From Opitutia bacterium (GTDB taxonomy: Bacteria > Verrucomicrobiota > Verrucomicrobiae > Opitutales > UBA953), in the NCBI GenBank assembly GCA_947488485.1, contig CANKZO010000106.1, forward strand, positions 1-7,576: 7,576 nt of DNA, written 5' to 3'. Positions 1 to 6,997 of this stretch are shown piece by piece (position 1 is the stretch's first letter; each line of letters opens with the position of its first letter). The position numbers were made by a program, and so were the translations under genes. The notes beneath the pieces were generated by a model. It ran no database searches, was not told the DNA's origin, and saw nothing but the letters and a program-made list of their open reading frames with translations.

Positions 1-1182
1 CCCGCGGAACAGTTGAAGGTCATGAAATCCCGCACCGAGAAATTCATCGGTGAGGCGGAGATCCTCAAGCGCCTCGAGGCCGGCAAGACCCTGCGCGTGA
101 AGCTCGGCGTCGACCCGACCCGTCCCGACCTGACCTTCGGCCACATGGTCGTCTTCAACAAGCTCCGCCAGTTCCAGGAGCTCGGCCACCAGGCCGTCCT
201 CATCATCGGCGACTACACCACGCGCATCGGCGACCCCACCGGTAAGTCCGAGACGCGCCCCGTGCTCTCCGAGCAGGAGATCGAGGAGAACGCTAAGACC
301 TACCTCGAGCAGGCCTTCAAGATCCTCGACCCCCAGAAGACCGAGGTCCGCCGCAACAGCGAGTGGTTCGGCAAGATGTCGTTCCTCGACGCCCTCCAGC
401 TCAGCCGCCGCATGACCGTCGCGCAGATGCTCGCGCGCGATGACTTCGCCAAGCGTCACGCGTCGAATACTCCCATCTCGATCGTCGAGTTCCTCTACCC
501 GCTCCTCCAGGGCTACGACTCCGTCATGCTCAAGGCCGACATCGAGATCGGCGGCAGCGACCAGCTCTTCAACATGCTCGTCGGCCGCGACCTGCAGGAA
601 CAGGACAAGATGGCCCCGCAGGCCGTGCTCGGCATGCCTCTGCTCGTCGGCCTCGACGGCGAGAAGAAGATGTCGAAGTCCCTCGGCAACTACATCGCCT
701 TCAACCACGGCGCGAAGGACATGTTCGGCCGCATCATGTCGGTGCCCGACGCCACCATGTGGGTCTACTACGACCTCCTCCTGCTCTCGACGCCGGAAGA
801 GCTCGCCGCGCTCAAGGCCGGCCACCCGATGGAAGCCAAGAAGCAGCTCGCCACCCGCCTGACGGACATGTTCCACGGCGCGGGCGCCGGCGCCAAGGAG
901 CGCGCCGAGTTCGAGAACGTCTTCTCCAAGGGCGGCGTCCGCACGGACATGCCCGAGTTCGCCTGGGCCGCCGTCTCCGGCGGCGCGGCCGAAGTCAGCA
1001 TCGTCGACCTCCTCGCCGCGACCAACCTCTTCCCTTCCAAGAAGGAGATCCGTCGCCTCATCGAAGGCGGCGCGGTCAAGATCGGCGACGACAAGGTCTC
1101 CGACCCGTCCCTGAAGGTCGCGCAGCCCTCCGGCGAGCTGATCATCCAGGCCGGCAAGCGGACCTTCGTGAAGGTCAAGTAA
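1..1182 (+). CDS. tyrS: Tyrosyl-tRNA synthetase (TyrZ-like class), 5' end probably cut by the window edge
   Basis: Cytoplasmic class I aminoacyl-tRNA synthetase that activates tyrosine with ATP and charges tRNA-Tyr. Counting from the TTG at 13, the Rossmann catalytic domain holds a HIGH-type motif reading TFGH (41-44), the tyrosine pocket signature YPLLQGYDS (162-170), GGSDQLFN (180-187) and a perfect KMSKS loop (219-223). A C-terminal S4-like RNA-binding domain covers about 328-389. The order and the 389+ aa length fit the TyrZ branch (about 395-420 aa), not the E. coli TyrS branch. Possible starts are TTG at 13 and ATG at 22, but the frame is open to base 1 and the preceding residues (PAEQ) still resemble the N-terminus of TyrZ-type enzymes as I recall them, about 10-20 residues before the first helix. 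I therefore infer a 5'-partial gene. The stop TAA is at 1180-1182, 9 bp from the convergent neighbour. The first His of the HIGH motif is Thr, discussed as a finding. Confidence 0.95.
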   Translation, partial: PAEQLKVMKSRTEKFIGEAEILKRLEAGKTLRVKLGVDPTRPDLTFGHMVVFNKLRQFQELGHQAVLIIGDYTTRIGDPTGKSETRPVLSEQEIEENAKTYLEQAFKILDPQKTEVRRNSEWFGKMSFLDALQLSRRMTVAQMLARDDFAKRHASNTPISIVEFLYPLLQGYDSVMLKADIEIGGSDQLFNMLVGRDLQEQDKMAPQAVLGMPLLVGLDGEKKMSKSLGNYIAFNHGAKDMFGRIMSVPDATMWVYYDLLLLSTPEELAALKAGHPMEAKKQLATRLTDMFHGAGAGAKERAEFENVFSKGGVRTDMPEFAWAAVSGGAAEVSIVDLLAATNLFPSKKEIRRLIEGGAVKIGDDKVSDPSLKVAQPSGELIIQAGKRTFVKVK

Positions 1183-1205
1183 GCCGGTCGCTCAGGCCGC
1201 TTTTT
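1181..1205 (+). terminator. Weak candidate intrinsic terminator of tyrS
   Basis: Starting in the tyrS stop codon, AAG-C-CGG (1181-1187) can pair with CCGCTT (1197-1202), leaving one bulged C and a 9-nt loop. A run of five T (1201-1205) overlaps the end of the stem. The stem is only six pairs and the T-run is short, so this is a weak call. It would lie inside the 3' end of the convergent membrane-protein gene. Read on the other strand it has no T-run, so it would work for tyrS only. Confidence 0.3.
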
Positions 1206-2190
1206 CGGCGCGGGCCTTGATGATCCGCAGGATGTAGGACTGCAGGTCGTTCATGAGCCACACGGTCCACCACTGGGAATAGAAGTTGAAGCCCGTCGAG
1301 AGGCGCTGGTCACTCGCGAGGTGCAGGACGACGCGGTCCGGGCCGCGTGCTTCGATCCAATAGGAGCCGTGGAGGACGTCGAAATACGGTCCGCCGATGG
1401 TCACGTGTTCGTCGAAGGTCGTGGGCGGGATATTCTTCGTGTCGGCCTCGATCGAGAACGACAGGCGCTTGTTCTCCTCCCACTCGGTCACCTTCTCGAC
1501 GAAGAGCACGTTGCCCTCGAAACGGGCGTAGCGGATGGAGCCGACGCCGGTGCCTTCGAGCACGGCCTCGGTCGGACGCGGGAAGCCCAGCCGATGGCTC
1601 CACGACGGGCCGTGTTCGGCTTCGGTGATGCGCGGCACCGAGCGGATCTGCCGCCAGACCTGCGCCGGCGAGGCCGCGATCTCGATCGACGTGTGGGCCG
1701 TGCGGATCTCGGTCTCGCGTGCGCGGAGGGATTCCAGCGGCCCGGCGACGAAGGGCAACAGGGCCACGACAGCCACGCAGAGGCGCTTCGAACCATCCGA
1801 CGCGCGGAGGTCACGGAGACCGCCCGCGAGGATTCCGCCGAGCGTGGACATGAAGAAGACCAGCGGCAGCCAGAGGATGACGCAGATGAGTCCCTCGAGA
1901 TGGAAGACGATCGTCGCCGCCATGAAGGCGAGGCCGGCGAGCCAAGGCTGAAAGACGCGGCGCACCCAGCTCTTTTCGGACTCCCCGAACCAGATCACCA
2001 GGAAGCCGAGCGCCAGCGGCACAAGGAAGATGAAACTCAGGCTCATGATGGCCCAGAGCTCTGGGAGCGGACGAGCTCGATGAAATCCGCTCTGCGGGTC
2101 GAACAGGAGCCGGCAGACCAGCCCGTAGACGACGCCGAGCGCCAGTCCGAGGAGGGCCTGCATAGGCGGCGAGAGGCGCGGGGAGCTCAT
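1192..2190 (-). CDS. Five-helix membrane protein with C-terminal SRPBCC (START/polyketide-cyclase-like) domain
   Basis: The frame encodes 332 aa from the ATG at 2190. A longer start at 2304 would add 38 Arg/Pro/Gly-rich residues and run across the divergent intergenic region into the dnaE promoter area, so I reject it; an internal ATG at 2163 is also possible. No clear Shine-Dalgarno sequence precedes either ATG. Hydrophobic segments lie at about 10-30, 46-68, 80-99, 101-125 and 137-152. Basic loops after helices 2 (KSWVRR) and 4 (RDLRASDGSKR) suggest, by the positive-inside rule, that the C-terminal domain faces outside. Residues about 163-328 look like an SRPBCC hydrophobic-ligand fold: a first strand followed by IAASPAQVWRQI (171-182), which is typical of polyketide-cyclase/START-like proteins, then GVGSIRYARFEG, VEKVTEWEENKRLSFSIE and a long C-terminal helix (about 303-330). 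Function and ligand are unknown; this fold can bind lipids, polyketides or other hydrophobic molecules. It is convergent with tyrS and divergent from dnaE, so it is probably transcribed alone. Confidence 0.8.
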   Translation of the reverse strand: MSSPRLSPPMQALLGLALGVVYGLVCRLLFDPQSGFHRARPLPELWAIMSLSFIFLVPLALGFLVIWFGESEKSWVRRVFQPWLAGLAFMAATIVFHLEGLICVILWLPLVFFMSTLGGILAGGLRDLRASDGSKRLCVAVVALLPFVAGPLESLRARETEIRTAHTSIEIAASPAQVWRQIRSVPRITEAEHGPSWSHRLGFPRPTEAVLEGTGVGSIRYARFEGNVLFVEKVTEWEENKRLSFSIEADTKNIPPTTFDEHVTIGGPYFDVLHGSYWIEARGPDRVVLHLASDQRLSTGFNFYSQWWTVWLMNDLQSYILRIIKARAEKAA

Positions 2191-2233
2191 GCGGTCGAGT
2201 CTGGCCCGGCCGTGCCGACGGGCAAGCCCCGGC

Positions 2234-2242
2234 TGTGCATAA
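2234..2242 (-). promoter_or_regulatory. DnaA-box-like site upstream of dnaE
   Basis: The - strand reads TTATGCACA, which agrees at all nine positions with the general bacterial DnaA-box consensus TTWTNCACA. Four bases away on the same strand lies TTATCCGCG (complement of 2246-2254), seven of nine to TTATCCACA. A + strand copy at 2264-2272 (TTATGCCCT) also matches at seven of nine. A single 9-mer can occur by chance, but its place upstream of a replication gene makes a regulatory role plausible. No origin-like DNA-unwinding element is visible, so it is not called an origin. Confidence 0.3.
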
Positions 2243-2271
2243 GTCCGCGGATAACCCGCCGGATTATGCCC

Positions 2272-2301
2272 TTCCCCTGCCCTCCGACGGCTCCCTATTA
2301 T
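2272..2301 (+). promoter_or_regulatory. Possible dnaE promoter with very short leader
   Basis: TATTAT at 2296-2301 resembles a sigma-70 -10 box (TATAAT). An 18-bp spacer upstream is TTCCCC (2272-2277), which shares only three of six bases with TTGACA. Transcription would start near 2308, leaving about five bases before the ATG at 2313. The bases between contain no Shine-Dalgarno sequence, consistent with a leaderless or near-leaderless mRNA. This is a pattern-based guess. Confidence 0.28.
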
Positions 2302-2312
2302 CACCGTCCCGC

Positions 2313-5300
2313 ATGGCCGACCCGGAAACCATCAGCCGAGACTTCGTGCACCTCCACGTGCATACGGACTACAGCATGCTCGACGGCTGCAGCCGCATCG
2401 ACCGCCTGATGGAGCGCGCGTGCGATATGAACATGCGCGCGGTGGCGATCACCGACCACGGCAACCTCTTCGGCCTCTTCGATTTCTGGAACGAAGCCAA
2501 GCAGCGCTCCAAGGGCGACGTGAAGCTCAAGCCCCTCCTCGGCTGCGAGCTCTACCTCGTCTGGGACCACGCGCTCACCGACAAGCCCGATCGTCGCGAG
2601 CACAAGTATTTCCATATGGGCGTGCTCGCCCGGAATTTCAAAGGCTACCAGAACCTCACCAAGCTCGTCTCCGACGCGCACGTCCGCGGCCTGCACTACA
2701 AGCCGCGCACCGACCTCGAGCAACTCGCCAAGCACGCCGACGGCCTGATCGGCTTCTCCGGCTGCCTCCAAGGCGTCATCCCCCAGGCCCTCCTCCGCGG
2801 CGACTACGAAGCCGCCCGCAAGGCCTGTGGTAAGTTCGTCGAGATCTTCGGCCGCGAGAACTTCGTCATCGAGCTCATGGACCACGGCCTCGAGGAGCAG
2901 AAGCGCATCATCGCCGACCTGCTCAAGCTCGCCGGCGAATTCCAGCTCCGCGTCGTCGCCACCAACGACGTCCACTACGTCGACGCCGGCGATTCCGTCG
3001 CGCACGATGCGATGCTCTGCATCCAGACTGGCGCCCGCCTGGCCGACGAGCGTCGCATGCGCTATTCCGCCACGGAGTTCTACCTCAAGAGCGAGGCCGA
3101 GATGCTCCGCGTCTTCGGCGAGGTCCCCGAGTCCATCAAGAACACCGTCGCCATCGCCGAGATGTGCGACGTCAAGCTGCCGGTCGGCCAGAACAACTAC
3201 CCCGTCTACATCTTCAGCGAAGGCGTGAAGCCCAAGGCCTCCGACAAGATCGACGCCATCCTCGACGGCTACGAGCAGCTCAAGAACGGCCTGCTGGTCT
3301 CCGCCGGGAAGCCGGGCGATTTCGTCATCGAAGCCGAGAAGCGCAAAGCCATGCGCGCCAACGGTTCCTACCTGCTCGAGCAGGTGAAGGCCGGCCTCAA
3401 GGAACGTTACGGCGTCGATTACGACGACCCCAAGGCATGGAAGGACGAGAAGGTCCCCGGCCCCGGCCAGACCAGCCACGCCGAGCTCTGCCGTCGCGTC
3501 GACTACGAGATGGGCGTCATCGCGGGCACGGGCTTCGTCGACTACTTCCTCATCGTCTGGGACTTCATCGACTGGTCGCGCAAGCAGGACATCCCCGTCG
3601 GTCCGGGCCGTGGCTCGGGCGCCGGCTCGATCGTGGCGTATTGCCTCAAGATCACCGACATCGACCCGATCCGCTTCGGCCTGCTCTTCGAACGCTTCCT
3701 GAATCCCGAGCGCGTGTCCGCGCCCGACTTCGACATCGACTTCTGCATGCGTCGTCGCGACCAGGTCGTCGGCTACGTGCGTAAGAAGTATGGCGAGGAC
3801 CGCGTCGCCAACATCATCACCTTCGGCACGTTCGGCGCCAAGATGGTCGTCCGCGACCTCGCCCGTATCCGCGACCTCCCGTTCATCGAGACCAACCGCC
3901 TCGCCAAGCTCGTCCCCGACGACATCAATATCTCGCTCGAGGACGCGCTCAAGAAGTCCAACGAGCTCCGCGAAGAGGTCGCCATCAACCCGCAGGCCGC
4001 GAGCATCATCGAGACCGGCCGCGTCATCGAGGGCATGGTGCGTAATTCCGGTAAGCACGCGTGCGGCATGATCATCGCCGACCGCCCGCTGACGGACATC
4101 ATCCCCGTGACGATGCAGGAAGGCGACCTGACGACCCAATACGCCAAGGACCCCGTCGAGAAGCTCGGCCTCCTGAAGATGGACTTCCTGGGCCTCAAGA
4201 CGCTCACCATCATCGACGACGCCCAGAACCTCGTCCGCAAGCATCGCAAGCAGCCCGACTTCAACATCGAGAAGGTCGGCTTCGAGGATCCCAAGACCTT
4301 CGCCCTCCTCAACGAGGCGAAGACCATCGGCGTGTTCCAGCTCGAATCCGGCGGCATGCAGTCGCTCTGCCGTAAGTTCAACATCACGCAGATCGACGAG
4401 ATCGTCGCGCTCATCGCCCTCTATCGTCCGGGCCCGATGCAGTTCATCCCGGACTACATCAAGGGCAAGGACGACCCCAATTACGTCAAATACGCCCACC
4501 CGCTCCTCGAGAAGGTGGCCAAAGAGACCTACGGCATCCTGGTCTACCAGGAACAGGTGATGGAAGCCGCCCGCGTCGTCGCCGGCTATACCCTCGGCGG
4601 CGCCGACATGCTCCGCCGCGCGATGGGCAAGAAGATCCGCGAGGAGATGGAGCAGCAGCGCTCGATCTTCGTCGAGGGCGCCAAGGCGACCAACAACATC
4701 GACAAGAAGAAGGCCGAGGAGATCTTCGCCACCCTGGAGAAGTTCGCCGAATACGGCTTCAACAAGTCGCACTCCGCCGCCTACGCGATCCTCTCGTATC
4801 GCACCGCCTACCTGAAGGCCAACTACCCGGTCGAGTTCATGGCCGCCGTGCTGACGTCCGAACAGGGCAACGCCGACAAGCTCGCCGAATTCATGGGAGA
4901 GGTCGAAGCCCTCGGCATGAAGGCGCTCGGTCCCGACGTGAACCAGTCGGACACCGACTTCACTCCGGTCATCAAGGACAACGCCATCCGCTTCGGCATG
5001 GGAGCCATCAAGGGCGTCGGCGAGCAGGCCGCCCGCAATATCGTCGCCGAGCGCGAGAAGAACGGCCCCTTCAAGGACTTCGCCGACTTCGTGGGCCGCA
5101 TGGGCGAGTTCGAACTCAACGCCCGCACCCTCGACTGCCTCGTGCGCGCCGGCGCCTTCGATTTCACCGGCGAAGACCGCCGTCACCTCGTCGACTCCAT
5201 CGAATCCGTCCGCCGTCACTTCGCCGGCGAACGCAAGGAGCGCGCCAGCGGTCAGGGCTCGCTTTTCGATCTTCTCGGGGCCGAGGACGCCGGGGCCGCC

Positions 5301-6059
5301 CGCCCGACCGACCTCATCCTCCGCAAGTCGGAGAAGATGCCCAAGCTCGAGATGCTCAACGGCGAGAAGTCGCTGCTCGGCTTCTACCTCAGCGGCCACC
5401 CCCTCGCCGAATACCACGGCCTCGACGAAGCCATTGCCACGATGGTCGTCACGCCCGACCGCATCGACCTCGACAAGCAGCAGCGGCACACCGTCCGCAT
5501 CTGCGGCATCGTCGGCGGCCTCGAGAAGAAGATCTCCAAGAAGGATAATCGCCCGTGGGCGCTCTTCACCGTCGCCTCCCGCTCGGTGACCATCCCCGTG
5601 ATGATGTTCTCCGAAGCCTATGATGCGGCCGCGCAGCTCAAGGATGGCGAGCTCCCCCTGCTCATGGACGGCTCGCACGTCATCGTCGACGCCCGCCTCA
5701 ACTGGCGCGAAGAGCGCGGCGAGTGGTCGCTCAGCGCCCACGCCGTCACCACGCTCCGTCGCGCCCCGAGCCTCATCAAGAAGATCCTCTTCGCCCTCAA
5801 GCCCGGCCCGGACGCCAACGACTTCCTCGACAAGATCATGGCCCACACCCGCAAGGTGGACGGGACGACGATGGTCCAGGTCGGCTTCATCCAGCCGGAC
5901 GGCCGCGTACTCGTGGCCGAAGCCGCCCGCGGCATGACGACCCGTTTCGACACCGAGAGCTACGGCACCTTTGGTCGCCACCCCGCGTGCGCCGGCGTGC
6001 AGATCGAACCCGTGCCGCCGACCCAGCCGCCGCAGCGGAAGTTCGGCCCAAGGGCCTGA
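2313..6059 (+). CDS. dnaE: DNA polymerase III alpha subunit, DnaE1 type, with intact PHP domain
   Basis: Catalytic subunit of the replicative DNA polymerase III holoenzyme, 1248 aa, apparently complete. I chose the ATG at 2313 because [21 protein letters not shown] matches the usual DnaE N-terminus; the GTG at 2235 would add 26 unrelated residues across the intergenic region. The N-terminal PHP domain (about 10-290) keeps all nine expected metal ligands: H15, H17, D24, H49, E79, H101, C151, D219, H221. The palm has [10 protein letters not shown] (430-439), catalytic D474 and D476 in PDFDIDF, and the third Asp D624 in MDFLG. Fingers span about 660-850, and a tandem helix-hairpin-helix region about 870-950. 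QGSLF (981-985) fits an internal beta-clamp-binding motif, and an OB-fold-like region follows at about 1059-1150. An extra segment of about 45 residues (303-349) lies between the PHP domain and the palm as compared with Thermus DnaE recalled from memory. It is transcribed away from the SRPBCC gene and ends 17 bp before the convergent methyltransferase gene. No truncation or frameshift is seen. Confidence 0.98.
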   Translation: MADPETISRDFVHLHVHTDYSMLDGCSRIDRLMERACDMNMRAVAITDHGNLFGLFDFWNEAKQRSKGDVKLKPLLGCELYLVWDHALTDKPDRREHKYFHMGVLARNFKGYQNLTKLVSDAHVRGLHYKPRTDLEQLAKHADGLIGFSGCLQGVIPQALLRGDYEAARKACGKFVEIFGRENFVIELMDHGLEEQKRIIADLLKLAGEFQLRVVATNDVHYVDAGDSVAHDAMLCIQTGARLADERRMRYSATEFYLKSEAEMLRVFGEVPESIKNTVAIAEMCDVKLPVGQNNYPVYIFSEGVKPKASDKIDAILDGYEQLKNGLLVSAGKPGDFVIEAEKRKAMRANGSYLLEQVKAGLKERYGVDYDDPKAWKDEKVPGPGQTSHAELCRRVDYEMGVIAGTGFVDYFLIVWDFIDWSRKQDIPVGPGRGSGAGSIVAYCLKITDIDPIRFGLLFERFLNPERVSAPDFDIDFCMRRRDQVVGYVRKKYGEDRVANIITFGTFGAKMVVRDLARIRDLPFIETNRLAKLVPDDINISLEDALKKSNELREEVAINPQAASIIETGRVIEGMVRNSGKHACGMIIADRPLTDIIPVTMQEGDLTTQYAKDPVEKLGLLKMDFLGLKTLTIIDDAQNLVRKHRKQPDFNIEKVGFEDPKTFALLNEAKTIGVFQLESGGMQSLCRKFNITQIDEIVALIALYRPGPMQFIPDYIKGKDDPNYVKYAHPLLEKVAKETYGILVYQEQVMEAARVVAGYTLGGADMLRRAMGKKIREEMEQQRSIFVEGAKATNNIDKKKAEEIFATLEKFAEYGFNKSHSAAYAILSYRTAYLKANYPVEFMAAVLTSEQGNADKLAEFMGEVEALGMKALGPDVNQSDTDFTPVIKDNAIRFGMGAIKGVGEQAARNIVAEREKNGPFKDFADFVGRMGEFELNARTLDCLVRAGAFDFTGEDRRHLVDSIESVRRHFAGERKERASGQGSLFDLLGAEDAGAARPTDLILRKSEKMPKLEMLNGEKSLLGFYLSGHPLAEYHGLDEAIATMVVTPDRIDLDKQQRHTVRICGIVGGLEKKISKKDNRPWALFTVASRSVTIPVMMFSEAYDAAAQLKDGELPLLMDGSHVIVDARLNWREERGEWSLSAHAVTTLRRAPSLIKKILFALKPGPDANDFLDKIMAHTRKVDGTTMVQVGFIQPDGRVLVAEAARGMTTRFDTESYGTFGRHPACAGVQIEPVPPTQPPQRKFGPRA

Positions 6060-6076
6060 GCGGAGTCGGCGACGCT

Positions 6077-6823
6077 TCAGCGACGACGCATCAGCACCGC
6101 AACCTTACCGCGGCGGTCCACGATATCGAAGCCCGCGCGGGTGATCTCCTCTAGGACCTGCCTGTGCGGGACATGACGGCCCTCGTCAGTGATGTCATGA
6201 CATTCCACGATGATGCCCGCGAAATGGCGAAGTCCCCCCGCCTGGCGACGGGCGAGTTCCCACTCCATCCCTTCGATATCCATCACGAGCCAGGACGAGT
6301 CCGGCAGACCATGGCGCTCGATGACGTGCGCCAGCGATGCCGCCGGGACACGCAGAGTCACGCCCTCGTTGGCACCGGGATCGCGAGCCACCGAACCCCC
6401 TTGAGTGTATTCCGGCGACCAGGCGAAGGAGACCTCTGAGACCCCTTCGTCGGCGATGGCGCAGTGGACCAGCTCCCACGGCGCATCCGGATGATTATGG
6501 GCGACCATCTGCCGCGCGATGTCTGCCAAGCCGAGAACGGCCTCATAGGAGACCAAGCGCGACGGTCGCCGCCCGAGGATGATTGACGAGACGATGCCCA
6601 AGCTCGCGCCCAGCTCCAAGACTTCACTGCCAAGGGGAAGGTATGCCTGGATGAACCTGGCTTCCTTGGCCTCATAAGAACCAGCGTCTAGTTGCTGTCG
6701 GATCACGTCCGAAGGCACCAATCTCAGCGGCACCTCGACACCGAACAACCGGGGATCGCCGCGGTAACCCAACATCCGCGCCATGGCCAAGATGCGCCAC
6801 TTCACGGATGCGTAGATTCTCAT
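6077..6823 (-). CDS. FkbM-family SAM-dependent methyltransferase
   Basis: 248 aa, complete, starting at the ATG at 6823 and preceded by AGGA about 10 bases upstream. The Rossmann-type fold shows the SAM-binding motif I VLELGASLG (68-76), the acidic residue after strand 2 in SYEA (E94), and the FkbM hallmark MDIEGMEWEL (181-190), followed by a strand ending IIVECHD (204-210). FkbM-type enzymes usually O-methylate hydroxyls of sugars or natural products. With a glycosyltransferase just upstream on the same strand, the best guess is methylation of a cell-surface glycan; the actual substrate cannot be read from the sequence. The N-terminal 40 residues are basic and lack a signal peptide, so the enzyme is probably cytoplasmic. 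The gene looks less strictly GC-biased in codon use than dnaE, especially in its first third (near 6600-6823), a mild hint of a different history. The stop is 17 bp from the dnaE stop, in convergent orientation. Confidence 0.88.
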   Translation of the reverse strand: MRIYASVKWRILAMARMLGYRGDPRLFGVEVPLRLVPSDVIRQQLDAGSYEAKEARFIQAYLPLGSEVLELGASLGIVSSIILGRRPSRLVSYEAVLGLADIARQMVAHNHPDAPWELVHCAIADEGVSEVSFAWSPEYTQGGSVARDPGANEGVTLRVPAASLAHVIERHGLPDSSWLVMDIEGMEWELARRQAGGLRHFAGIIVECHDITDEGRHVPHRQVLEEITRAGFDIVDRRGKVAVLMRRR

Positions 6824-6859
6824 GACGCTGACATCCTGAAGGCTGTATTAACTTTTGCT

Positions 6860-6865
6860 ACTATA
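6860..6865 (-). promoter_or_regulatory. Possible -10 box for the FkbM methyltransferase gene
   Basis: The - strand reads TATAGT, inside the most AT-rich patch of the window (6846-6871). A start about seven bases downstream would give a leader of about 30 bases, containing the AGGA element before the ATG. No recognisable -35 lies 17 bases upstream; an alternative -10, TAATAC (complement of 6845-6850), is slightly downstream. This would make the methyltransferase independent of the upstream glycosyltransferase gene. Confidence 0.25.
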
Positions 6866-6878
6866 GTTTTACCGAGGG

Positions 6879-6901
6879 CGCTAGCCGGCTCCGCCGAAGC
6901 G
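6879..6901. repeat. Imperfect inverted repeat (possible hairpin)
   Basis: CGCT (6879-6882) pairs with AGCG (6898-6901), and CGGC (6886-6889) pairs with GCCG (6893-6896) around a TCC loop, separated by an asymmetric internal loop. Neither strand has a T-run after it, so it is not a standard intrinsic terminator. It could be a weak structure behind the glycosyltransferase gene or an operator; it may also be chance in GC-rich DNA. Confidence 0.35.
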
Positions 6902-6902
6902 A

Positions 6903-6983
6903 CCAGGGTAAGATCCCTTAAGCCTATGGAACCTATAACCTAGATCCTATACCTGAGCGCCAAATCGGCACCCCCAGGGTAAG
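6903..6983 (+). repeat. 10-bp direct repeat pair bracketing a short intergenic segment
   Basis: CCAGGGTAAG occurs perfectly at 6903-6912 and again at 6974-6983, 71 bp apart start to start. The pair flanks the CCTA-type array and lies wholly between the methyltransferase and glycosyltransferase genes. It is longer than a typical 8-9 bp insertion target duplication, and the enclosed segment is too short to encode a transposase, so I describe it only as a repeat. Confidence 0.5.
6916..6957 (+). repeat. Degenerate tandem array of CCTA-type units, about 7 bp each
   Basis: The trinucleotide CCT recurs at 6916, 6923, 6932, 6939, 6946 and 6952, giving steps of 7, 9, 7, 7 and 6 bp. Three units read CCTAT and one CCTAG; the outer ones are CCTTA and CCTGA. 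On the - strand the units read as ATAGG/CTAGG. The array lies in the intergenic region upstream of the methyltransferase gene. Its role is unknown. Confidence 0.45.
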
Positions 6984-6997
6984 TACGGACCGCGGGC

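Larger units (their letters stand above)
2191..2312. promoter_or_regulatory. Divergent intergenic region between the SRPBCC gene and dnaE
   Basis: These 122 bp must carry the start signals for both flanking genes. The region is locally AT-richer, with four TTAT-type elements between 2234 and 2306. AT-rich hexamers that could serve as -10 boxes are TATTAT (2296-2301, + strand) and CATAAT (complement of 2264-2269, - strand). Neither has a convincing TTGACA-like -35. No ribosome-binding site stands out before either ATG. Confidence 0.5.

Noticed and set aside
2235..2312. GTG start giving a 26-residue N-terminal extension of dnaE
   Set aside because: The extension has no similarity to DnaE N-termini, covers the putative promoter and DnaA-like box, and the ATG at 2313 gives the standard start.
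2191..2312. Replication origin, suggested by DnaA-like boxes
   Set aside because: Only one full-consensus box is present, there is no AT-rich unwinding tract, and no dnaA, dnaN or gidA gene lies nearby.
1321..2409. A 362-codon + strand frame antisense to the SRPBCC gene and running into dnaE
   Set aside because: The product is rich in Arg, Glu, Asp, Ala and Gly without domains, overlaps two well-supported genes, and has the same third-position-bias explanation.
2301..5981. A 1226-codon open frame antisense to nearly all of dnaE
   Set aside because: Its product is a low-complexity mix of Gly, Asp, Glu, Val, Leu, Ala and His with no recognisable motif. It is open because dnaE codons almost never end in A, so antisense codons rarely begin with T and stops cannot form in that register.
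6045..6056. GGCC-CAAG-GGCC inverted repeat at the dnaE stop codon as a terminator
   Set aside because: The stem is only four or five pairs and no T-run follows on either strand; such palindromes are common in GC-rich coding DNA.
6692..6943. An 83-codon + strand frame over the start of the methyltransferase gene and the spacer
   Set aside because: It has no motif, no ribosome-binding site and no coding-like codon pattern, and overlaps a well-supported gene on the other strand.
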